Of a DNA stretch of 62,666 nucleotides, positions 56,529 to 62,666 are shown one piece after another. Position 1 is the stretch's first letter; each line of letters begins with the position of its first letter. Source of the stretch: Caedimonas sp. (lineage in GTDB: Bacteria > Pseudomonadota > Alphaproteobacteria > Caedimonadales > Caedimonadaceae); contig JAEUKR010000018.1 in NCBI GenBank assembly GCA_016794245.1, positions 1 through 62,666 on the forward strand, written 5' to 3'. Made by a program: the position numbers and the translations under genes. The notes under the pieces were generated by a model that had not been told where the DNA came from, did not search any database, and worked only from the letters and a program-made list of their open reading frames with translations.

Positions 56529-57881
56529 TTATGCTGTCATGCCTTGCAACCGCCTTGCGGCTTTTTCCCGTCCTATCAACGGAAGCAAGTCCTTCATTTC
56601 CGGGCCATGCAGCTCGCCTGTCAGCGCCAGGCGCAGGGGCATAAACAGCTCTCTTCCTCGGCGGCCTGTTTCTTCCCTAAGAAGCGTTGTCCATTTTTCC
56701 CACGTTTTACAATCCCAAGGCATGGACGGTAAAAGCTCAAGGGCTGTTCTAATGTAGTCATGGTCTTCGATTTCAGGCTTCACGTGTCCGTGACATACTT
56801 CTGTGAAGTGACGCAGGTCAACGAGTTTATTCAAATTCCCGCAGACGGCTTGCCAGAACACGTCATCCACCTTTTCCAGTGAAAGCTCTTCAAGGCGTGG
56901 TCTGACGGCTTCATACGACCAGTGATGCAATAACTTTGCATTTAACCTGTTCAACATTTCAGGCGAAAACCGTGGAGAAGAACAACCAAAATGACCGATG
57001 TCAAAGTCTTCAATCAATTGCTCAAGCGATAGCGCAGGCGCAATGTCATCCGATGTACCCAATTTGACCAGATAACTGGCAATGGCAAGGCTTTCCAGTC
57101 CCTCTTCGCGAAGGCTTTGCAAGGTAAGGCTGCCAAAACGCTTGGACAGCGACTCGCCATGCTCGCCGACAAGGAGGGGGAAGTGACCAAACGTAAAGTG
57201 GTGCGGATCGGCTCCCAGCGCTGCGAAAAGTTGAATCTGCACAGCGGTATTGCTGATATGATCCTCGCCTCGCAGGATATGCGTAACGCCAAGTTCAATA
57301 TCATCCACAACAGAAGACAGAGTGTATACAGGCGATCCGTCTTCCCGAAGGAGAATGGGATCGCTCATCGTGTTGCGTTCAAACCTTAATTCGCCGCGCG
57401 AAAGATCATGCCAAGCCACGGGTTCTGACTTTAACAGAAAGCGCCAATGAGGTTTGCGGCCTTCATCCTCATATCTTTTCTTGTCCGCAGGAGAAAGCTT
57501 TAATGCCGCGCGATCATAGATGGGAGGCAATCCCTGCGACCGTTGCAATCGACGCTTGAAATCAAGCTCAAGCTGCGTTTCATAACAGGGGTAAAGTCGT
57601 CCTGCCGCTTTCAGTTTGTCCGCGGCAAGATCATACCGCTCTAAACGTTTCGATTGAGCATGAAACTCATCATGCGTCACTCCAAGCCACGCCAGATCCT
57701 GAAAGATCGCGTTTGTATAGTCCTCTTTTGATCGTCCAGGATCAGTATCATCAAGCCTCAGAACAAAAGTGCCGTGATGATGGCGCGCAAACAACCAATT
57801 GATCAGAACGGTACGGGCATTGCCAATATGCAAAAGGCCCGTTGGACTCGGGGCAAAACGGACAACCGGTTTTGGTTTCAT
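56529..57881 (-). CDS. gltX: Glutamyl-tRNA synthetase
   Basis: This 450-residue class I synthetase has RFAPSPTGLLHIGNARTVL (HIGH motif) and GESLSKRFGSLTL (KMSKS equivalent KRFGS). The Rossmann core LRLDDTDPGRSKEDY and HILRGEDHISNTAVQIQLF are complete. Many Alphaproteobacteria have two GltX proteins, one charging tRNA-Gln; which one this is cannot be decided from sequence alone. It is followed by cysS on the same strand. Confidence 0.97.
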   Translation of the reverse strand: MKPKPVVRFAPSPTGLLHIGNARTVLINWLFARHHHGTFVLRLDDTDPGRSKEDYTNAIFQDLAWLGVTHDEFHAQSKRLERYDLAADKLKAAGRLYPCYETQLELDFKRRLQRSQGLPPIYDRAALKLSPADKKRYEDEGRKPHWRFLLKSEPVAWHDLSRGELRFERNTMSDPILLREDGSPVYTLSSVVDDIELGVTHILRGEDHISNTAVQIQLFAALGADPHHFTFGHFPLLVGEHGESLSKRFGSLTLQSLREEGLESLAIASYLVKLGTSDDIAPALSLEQLIEDFDIGHFGCSSPRFSPEMLNRLNAKLLHHWSYEAVRPRLEELSLEKVDDVFWQAVCGNLNKLVDLRHFTEVCHGHVKPEIEDHDYIRTALELLPSMPWDCKTWEKWTTLLREETGRRGRELFMPLRLALTGELHGPEMKDLLPLIGREKAARRLQGMTA

Positions 57882-58223
57882 GGTTCCTCTGAATAACGGA
57901 ATCTCACTCTCCCCTATCCCATAGCATATTCTGCGCCCAACACCAACCGGGAAGCGCTGCTATCATACTTCTTTCTTACCTGGAATCTGGCGCACGCTTT
58001 TGCCTTAAAATCCCCACGCCATATCTGGTTAGAAAAGAAGCCTATTAAAAGCCGCATAAATTGCGGTTTCTTGCCTTTTGATCCTCTATCCTTGGAGCTG
58101 TTTCAACTTCATTGTGATTCATGTCTCATATTGTTATAGAATGCTTTAAAGTCGTTTGATCTTCGTGTACATATGGTTTGACATGAAATTTTTTGTCAAA
58201 ATGCCTAAGAAGCAGGATTTTCC
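57882..58223. other. gltX / MFS divergent gap with a family-B repeat
   Basis: This 340-bp region contains a family-B unit at 57966-58046 and an AT-rich stretch before the MFS start (58140-58200). The MFS ATG at 58224 is preceded by AAGCAGGA. No RNA gene or small protein gene is evident. Confidence 0.45.
57966..58046 (-). repeat. Family-B repeat copy between gltX and MFS
   Basis: CTTCTTTCTTACCTGGAATC and, at the other end, TATCTGGTTAGAAAAGAAG are roughly inverted. On the minus strand it reads CCAGATATGGCGTGGGGATT and AAGGCAAAAGC, nearly as GGATCTGGCGCGGGGATTTT and AGGCAAAAGC at 16702-16733. These two copies are the closest pair of the family. Confidence 0.65.
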
Positions 58224-59495
58224 ATGACCGAAAAAAAACTGGCTTTTGAGAATCACCCTTCCGCCAAATTGTTGTTTCATATTCCAGTCCTTGTCTGGAT
58301 GTTGGGGGGTATGATGTTTCTGGTCAATCTCTCTTACATTATGGTTTACAGCTATATAGGGATTTATATGAAATCCCTTGGCGTCACGATGGGATGGATC
58401 GGCGTGGTAGAGGGCATCGCCGAGGGTTGTTCCTATCTCATGAAGCTTTTCTCAGGAATGTTCAGCGATTATTTGCGCCATCGAAAACCCGTCATGCTGG
58501 TTGGGTATAGTATGATCGTGATTTCTCGCCTTATTTTTTCCTTGCCACTAGGTTTTTTCCCCTTGTTTGCAGCGCGTCTTGTCGAGAGAATCGGCAACGG
58601 CATTCAATCCACGCCTCGCGATACTATGGTGGCGGACGTCTCTCCACCTGATCGAATCGGAACCTGTTATGGCTTGAAAAGGACATTAGCTCAGGCAGGG
58701 TCCCTGGTGGGGGCGCTATGCGGGATAGGAGCGATGATGTGGGCAGCAGGCGATTACCAAAAGATTTTTCAGATTGCGGCCATTCCCGCTTTTGTTGCTT
58801 TCCTGATTTTGATTTTCTTCATCCAGGAGCCAAAAAAGTTTGCTCACTCAGCCGTCTCTTCAGAAATTCCCTTGCCTGAAGAAAAGAAGCGCGCCCCTGT
58901 TCGTTGGTCAAACCTTGGCAATCTCGGCTCATCTTTCTGGTTGTTGATGGGGCTGACAGCTGTCTTTATGTTGTCTCGTTTTGGAGAAACGTTTTTAATC
59001 ATTCACGCCTCCATCAATTTTAACCTGGACATAAAATACGCTTCAACCGTTATGCTGGTCATGAATGCTGGATGGTGTCTTTCTTCCTATCCGGTGGGCG
59101 TCTTGGCGGATCGTATGAACCGGTACTTGTTTTTAGCCATGGGGATCTTGTTTTTGATTTTAGCGGATCACTTTCTGGCGAGTGCAACAACTCTGTTCTG
59201 GGTTTATGCAGGATGTTTTTTTTGGGGCGTTCAATATGGCGTCACGCAAAATGTCTTTCTCTCTTTAATTGCTGAAACAGTCCCTTCGGATCTGCGAGGG
59301 ACGGGTTTTGGATGCTACTATATTATTTGCGCCATTTCCGCTTATTTTGCCGATTGTATGGCGGGAATTCTCTCTGAAAGATATGGCGAGGCTGCCGCTT
59401 TTTCCGTCAGCGGCGTCATCGCGATGGTCGCTCTTCTTTTTTTGATCATGATGATCGGCCGCAAGAATTTCATCCCAAAGTTTCTTAAAAAATGA
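58224..59495 (+). CDS. MFS transporter
   Basis: This 423-residue protein has 12 predicted helices. The loop 2-3 motif A-like DYLRHRKPVMLVGY and RLVERIGNGIQSTPRDTMVA after helix 4 resemble a group of bacterial MFS proteins with a PRD motif. A central cytoplasmic loop (about 205-230) divides the halves. Substrate unknown; in intracellular bacteria such MFS proteins often import host metabolites, which is inference. It is a single gene followed by tRNA-Ser. Confidence 0.9.
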   Translation: MTEKKLAFENHPSAKLLFHIPVLVWMLGGMMFLVNLSYIMVYSYIGIYMKSLGVTMGWIGVVEGIAEGCSYLMKLFSGMFSDYLRHRKPVMLVGYSMIVISRLIFSLPLGFFPLFAARLVERIGNGIQSTPRDTMVADVSPPDRIGTCYGLKRTLAQAGSLVGALCGIGAMMWAAGDYQKIFQIAAIPAFVAFLILIFFIQEPKKFAHSAVSSEIPLPEEKKRAPVRWSNLGNLGSSFWLLMGLTAVFMLSRFGETFLIIHASINFNLDIKYASTVMLVMNAGWCLSSYPVGVLADRMNRYLFLAMGILFLILADHFLASATTLFWVYAGCFFWGVQYGVTQNVFLSLIAETVPSDLRGTGFGCYYIICAISAYFADCMAGILSERYGEAAAFSVSGVIAMVALLFLIMMIGRKNFIPKFLKK

Positions 59496-59606
59496 GAGCT
59501 TTGTTTGCAGAAGTTAAAAATATACATATTCGATGAACAATTGATTGACACATCGCTCGTGCCTTTGTACACACGAGTTAGGTATTTTTATGCTTGTTCG
59601 TTTCAT

Positions 59607-59698
59607 GGAGGGGTGGCCGAGAGGCTGAAGGCGGCGGTTTGCTAAACCGTTATACGGTTCATCCCGTATCGTGGGTTCGAATCCCATCCCCTCCGCCA
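59607..59698 (+). tRNA. tRNA-Ser(GCT)
   Basis: This 92-base type II tRNA has a long variable arm. The acceptor stem GGAGGGG (59607-59613) pairs with CCCCTCC (59688-59694), followed by G and an encoded CCA. The anticodon loop TTGCTAA gives anticodon GCT. The variable arm is ACGG-TTCATC-CCGT, and the T-arm is GTGGGTTCGAATCCCAT. The region to its right is mobile, so its 3' end could be the att target of that element. Confidence 0.96.
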
Positions 59699-60078
59699 TT
59701 TTCAAGAGTTTTTTAACTTAATATATTTCTCTTTAAAAATTTAACTGTACCATAAATGTACCAATTGGCTGGAAGATTTACCAACCTTAGGAAAGTCAAA
59801 TTCCTTCCAAAAATCCTTTTTGTCTCTCTACATGATAATTTTCCCAGACAGCAGCTTGTAGCAACTCCACAGGATTTAACTAAACATCATTTAAAAACTT
59901 CCAATATCGTAAAGATAAATCTATCGTCTTGTCTTTTATCCTTTTTTGTAGAAATCTGCTCTTTGAGCGTTTGCGCTGTGTCCTATAAAAACCCTCGCAT
60001 CATCAGGCGAAGCAAGAAATAAAACATGTTCACCAGTAAAGAGTGTAAAATTGACACCTTAAAACGAGGAGAAATCCC
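59699..60078. other. Gap between tRNA-Ser and the mobile-region genes
   Basis: This is a 380-bp AT-rich stretch. TGTACCATAAATGTACCA (about 59748-59765) has TGTACCA twice, 11 bases apart. There is an open frame of 88 codons (59756-60022) on the plus strand, but its composition does not suggest a real protein. No integrase gene remains recognisable, though this is where one would be expected if the tRNA is the att site. Confidence 0.4.
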
Positions 60079-60693
60079 ATGAACATGGTCAGCTTTTATG
60101 ATCTTTTTCTCAAGATTATCAAGTTTCATCATACAGAAGAGATGACGGCCATCAATCATTACTACCTGGCAAAGAAGCACTTATTCTATAGCGATCAGGA
60201 AAAATACATTATCGAGAAGGAACCCGTCCATCTTACGATCCTCAATATTTTTGGTTACATCAATATGCTTGCTTCCCACAAAGGGGTAAAGATTATCTAT
60301 AAAGATTTTCCCTATGATGAGACAGGGAAAGAAATCTGCTATTCCCAATTCTGGGAGGAGAGTCGTCTGTTTTATAAAGGGGTAGGGAAGACAACGCAAT
60401 TGCCGGGTGATCCTGCCCTGTTCTTTACGTCCAATATCTCGGATGATGTGTATGCCAAAGCCACCAATACTCTTTTCAATCATTCTATTCATACAAACAG
60501 CCTGGTGAAAAGGCTGGAAAATGTAAAGGACAAGCTTATGCAGACCTATAAAGGAATTCCTGTTTTAAGTCGCAAAGAGATCAACCGGCATATTCGGGAG
60601 CTTTATCCGGAAATTTCCGATAATGAAGCGTATGTGATCTTCAGGATTTTCAAGAAAGACGAATCCCTGGAAGAAGAAGGCTCTCTCTCATAA
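60079..60693 (+). CDS. Hypothetical protein of the mobile region
   Basis: This 204-residue protein was not recognised. The ATG at 60079 has AGGAG eight bases before it, and the codon use looks coding. The N terminus is aromatic and basic (MVSFYDLFLKIIKFHH), and the C-terminal third reads SRKEINRHIRELYPEISDNE, perhaps a helix-turn-helix or a dimerisation domain. There is no signal peptide. It is the first gene after the tRNA-Ser. Confidence 0.65.
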   Translation: MNMVSFYDLFLKIIKFHHTEEMTAINHYYLAKKHLFYSDQEKYIIEKEPVHLTILNIFGYINMLASHKGVKIIYKDFPYDETGKEICYSQFWEESRLFYKGVGKTTQLPGDPALFFTSNISDDVYAKATNTLFNHSIHTNSLVKRLENVKDKLMQTYKGIPVLSRKEINRHIRELYPEISDNEAYVIFRIFKKDESLEEEGSLS

Positions 60694-60792
60694 AAACTGG
60701 CGTCCCCTTTCTTTCTTCGACTCTACTTCTTTAATACTCTCCGCGTTTATTTTTAAAAAAGCGTTCCACCTGTTCATCCCCTGAACCCAGAT

Positions 60793-60841
60793 ACCCCTAA
60801 AATAGGGGGGTTGAACCTGTTTGACCCTAAAATGGGGTCAA
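60793..60841. repeat. Paired hairpins with the direct word CCTAAAAT
   Basis: Two units lie about 30 bp apart: ACCCCTAAAATAGGGGGGT (60793-60811) and TTGACCCTAAAATGGGGTCAA (60821-60841). Each is a near-perfect palindrome about the shared TAAAAT. They sit 107 bp upstream of the broken excisionase gene. Repeated operator-like palindromes here suggest a repressor or replication-initiator binding site. Confidence 0.5.
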
Positions 60842-60947
60842 GGCTTTAACCTCTTTTGTCTCCAAAAGGATTCAAGGATGGAACCCCTTTTCTTTTTTTA
60901 TTTTTCCTTTTCTTCTGTACTGAAGTTGGGAGAAAGGAAGTCAGCAT

Positions 60948-61250
60948 ATGCAGCATCATAGGGAAGGTCTTAAAAAGACGATTGAAACAATTGAAGATCT
61001 CAACGCTCTGGTCTCGAGAGTTGAAAAGGCCAGACAGTCCTCAAAAGATTTCCGAAGCAAGATTCTCCTGACCGAAGCAGCAGCTTGATTGCTACATGTT
61101 TCACAATCTTTTCTGAGAGAAAACCGCTACCGGGGAGAGCCGCCCGTCTATTACAAACTGGGAAGCGTGGTGCGCTATGATTACTTTGAATTAATGGACT
61201 ACATTGATTCCTGCCGCCGCCATTCCACCAGTGAAGGAAGTCTTTCATGA
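60948..61250 (+). pseudogene. Excisionase/AlpA-like DNA-binding protein with a premature stop
   Basis: The ATG at 60948 (GAAAGGAAG upstream) opens a frame whose residues LLTEAAA are stopped by TGA (61086-61088). In the same frame LLHVSQSFLRENRYRG and PPVYYKLGSVVRYDYFELMD continue to a TGA at 61248-61250. Together they form a winged-helix excisionase (HTH_17-like) domain; the stop replaces one residue in its first helix. TGA is a normal stop elsewhere in the window, so this is a nonsense mutation. Reinitiation at TTG 61089 would give only part of the helix. Confidence 0.65.
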
Positions 61251-61271
61251 TTTCCCTGTAGATTCTCATAC

Positions 61272-61556
61272 ACACGAACGCGTGCGCGGAAGCTGTGCCA
61301 CGGATGCTGGAGATCTGGAATCAGACACTCCGTCCTGCTGTTCCTGTGCAGGAGACGCCTTTTCGCGTTGCAAAACTCAGTGCCGTTCTTCAGGAGCATT
61401 TCCGGAACAGCCTGGAGGAATGGCAAGCGTTTTGCCGGGATCTCTCGCAGAGTTCGTTTCTGATGGGCAAGGGTCAACGGGGCTGGCGGGTGACGCTCGA
61501 CTGGATTCTGGAGCCGCCCAACCTGCGGAAAGCGCTTGAAGGCAATTATAGACTTG
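61272..61556 (+). pseudogene. C-terminal fragment of a plasmid-type replication protein
   Basis: The frame (with internal ATG 61295) reads PRMLEIWNQTL, then a helical part, FCRDLSQSSFLMGKG and GWRVTLDWILEPPNLRKALE ending in GNY. This C-terminal pattern is common in replication proteins of plasmids and prophages. The N-terminal part is missing. At about 61550 the sequence switches to the antisense of the traA fragment. The fusion frame to 61777 is an artefact of that junction. Confidence 0.55.
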
Positions 61557-61832
61557 AGAATCCTTTCTCTTCTCGGCTTGTTCTACTAAATCAGAAAATT
61601 TCTGAACTCCCTTTTGCCGATTTTCAGAAATTTCTTTTTGCAGTTCCTTCGCCCATAAAGGAGCATCCTTGGGAAGAAGGATTTCCACATGAGCTACATT
61701 CTTATCAGAATGATAAAACCACTGACCGGTTTTGGCATCATAGAGATCTGTCCCTGTACGGTAAGCAACAGCCTTGACCGTATTGCGGTTGCTGCGGGAT
61801 AAATACCTGATTGTGGCATGATAAAGAGCCAA
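61555..61832 (-). pseudogene. traA: Truncated TraA/MobQ-type relaxase, N-terminal piece
   Basis: From a TTG at 61832 (AAGGA upstream) it reads LYHATIRYLSRSNRNTVKAV with AYRTG and HVEILLPKDAPLWAKELQKE: the N terminus of TraA/MobA relaxases of the Ti/RSF1010 type. It keeps about 92 residues to AEKRKDSQ, then breaks into unrelated sequence, the replication-protein fragment on the other strand. The histidine-triad motif and the helicase part are absent, so it cannot nick DNA. Confidence 0.75.
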
Positions 61833-61918
61833 GTGATTTTCCTTATTTCCTTAAAGATCACCAATTTTCTGAGCTATTACTCACTGTAGTTGAAGAAAAA
61901 TATTTTTAACGTCAGTGA

Positions 61919-61973
61919 TTGTCGCTTGCGACAAAGTGCGTGTTGTAATTTATTACAACATATAAGCGCGCCT
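61919..61973 (+). other. Probable origin of transfer (oriT) with nic-like core
   Basis: Two perfect hairpins, TTGTCGC-TT-GCGACAA (61919-61934) and TGTTGTAAT-TT-ATTACAACA (61941-61960), are followed at once by TATAAGCGCGCCT (61961-61973). RSF1010/pTi oriT nic regions have an inverted repeat directly before TAAGTGCG/CCCT, and TAAGCGCGCCT differs from this by one substitution and one missing C. The location, between divergent traA and traC-traD, is that of the pTi oriT. Confidence 0.65.
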
Positions 61974-62098
61974 GTCATCTCTCCGTTCAACAGGACTTGC
62001 CGATTTTTCCTTTTTATTTTATAGTCTTCCTGACTCCTCCTCTGAAAGGGGGGGTTAAAGGGGCGACAAAGTCCCTTGCCAAAAGTAGAGAAACAAAC

Positions 62099-62377
62099 AT
62101 GAATAAAATTCAAGGCATTAATGATAAAATTAATAAACTTAAAAACCTTAAACTTCAGGTCGAAACAAGACTGGCGCGTGAGCTCTATAAGAAAATAGAA
62201 GCCACCCTCGGAGAAGATTTTACCCCTCAACTGACTATGGCTATTGTGAACGAAAACTGGAACAACGCTTCCCGGGAACAAAAGGAGAAATGGCGATCAA
62301 ACGCCCGCGCCTTTTCCTCCTCTCAAGCAACAAAAATATCTACAGGCGCTCAAGAGAAAATTCACGCAACTCCTTAA
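62099..62377 (+). CDS. TraC-like small conjugal transfer protein
   Basis: This protein of 92 residues starts at the ATG 62099 (MNKIQGINDKINKLKNLKLQ); the frame upstream contains an extension that is probably not translated. It has a coiled-coil N terminus and KKIEATLGEDFTPQL. Similarity to Ti TraC is weak; position directly before traD and after oriT supports the name. A small accessory role at oriT is plausible. Confidence 0.6.
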   Translation: MNKIQGINDKINKLKNLKLQVETRLARELYKKIEATLGEDFTPQLTMAIVNENWNNASREQKEKWRSNARAFSSSQATKISTGAQEKIHATP

Positions 62378-62390
62378 CAGGAAAAAGGCC

Positions 62391-62666
62391 ATGATCTATC
62401 GATCAGACTATAACCCCGCCAAACTCAGAAAAGCCAGAACAAGAACCCTCATCCAGCTTGGAGGGCTTGTGGAAAAAGCGGGGCTTCTTGATCTGGTGGA
62501 GCTGGAAACAGGGCAGGACTTGCAGAAAGACCCCGAAACTTTTGACGCTGCCGCAACCCTTATGGGGGCGCTCCTTTCTCTGAAAGAAGCTTTCCTGTCC
62601 GAAGAGGCACAAGCCCAGAAAATGATCTGGAAAGTCCAGGGCAAAAAAGAACTCGCAACCGCCAAA
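62391..62666 (+). CDS. traD: Conjugal transfer protein TraD (partial at right edge)
   Basis: The ATG at 62391 (AGGAAAAAGG upstream) opens a frame of 92 codons to the window end. RKARTRTLIQLGGLVEKAGL is the signature of the Ti-type TraD family (PF06412), and LMGALLSLKEAF fits its LLGAL segment. TraD is a small protein encoded between traC and the coupling protein gene traG, which would be expected next, outside the window. Confidence 0.75.
   Translation, partial: MIYRSDYNPAKLRKARTRTLIQLGGLVEKAGLLDLVELETGQDLQKDPETFDAAATLMGALLSLKEAFLSEEAQAQKMIWKVQGKKELATAK

Noticed and set aside
59514-59705. 63-codon minus-strand frame across tRNA-Ser
   Set aside because: It is the antisense of the tRNA.
59756-60022. 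88-codon frame after tRNA-Ser
   Set aside because: No start signal, no family, and the composition of non-coding DNA; an integrase remnant was considered but no catalytic motif is present on either strand.

Overview
The window is a 62.7 kb piece of an alphaproteobacterial chromosome. The gene neighbourhoods point that way: recA next to alaS, lgt-midA-pgeF, rpsB-tsf-pyrH-frr-uppS-cdsA, dnaX-ybaB-recR, and a DUF6314 gene. Base composition is moderate. TGA is an ordinary stop throughout. Decayed IS fragments, RAGE/Ti-type tra genes, an isolated T6SS baseplate pair, a SemiSWEET transporter and short palindromic repeats suggest a host-associated lineage in the Holosporales/Rickettsiales sphere. 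That placement is inference; no rRNA gene is present to settle it.

Layout. 1-2006 is the right end of an integrative element: an IS21 transposase remnant, a tyrosine integrase, and a displaced 3' half of tRNA-Gly(GCC) marking the chromosome junction. 2.1-4.6 kb carries accessory genes (methyltransferase, APH(6)-like kinase, Fic remnant, VOC protein). 4.8-10 kb has a secreted coiled-coil protein, a methyltransferase, photolyase, a Bax-inhibitor-like protein and a YdcF protein. 10.1-20.7 kb holds envelope and DNA genes: glmU-glmS, ubiA, ligA, and a GT9-GT4-asnB sugar cluster. 21-24.5 kb is a patchy accessory stretch (acetyltransferase, SemiSWEET, DUF4268 protein, repeats, IS1016-type remnant). 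24.5-30.7 kb has alaS, recA, a PAS histidine kinase and a pseudouridine synthase. 30.9-34.6 kb contains tssF-tssG and a secreted helical protein. 34.9-43 kb is a core block of lipoprotein, translation and lipid genes. 43.3-45.8 kb holds two tandem membrane acyltransferases. 45.8-57.9 kb is again core (recR, ybaB, dnaX, rpe, a degenerate GGDEF protein, mfd, a TrmH-family methyltransferase, cysS, gltX). After an MFS transporter comes tRNA-Ser(GCT), and from there to the right edge lies a second mobile region with a broken excisionase, a truncated replication protein, a truncated TraA relaxase, a probable oriT, and TraC-like and TraD genes.

The most unusual signals are two. (1) There are several families of about 80-115 bp palindrome-ended repeats in the gaps between genes. 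One copy appears to sit in frame inside ubiA and to add about 39 residues, much as Rickettsia palindromic elements do. (2) There is an oriT-like site, two perfect hairpins followed by a Q-type nic-like core, lying between a truncated traA and traC/traD in the divergent Ti-plasmid arrangement.
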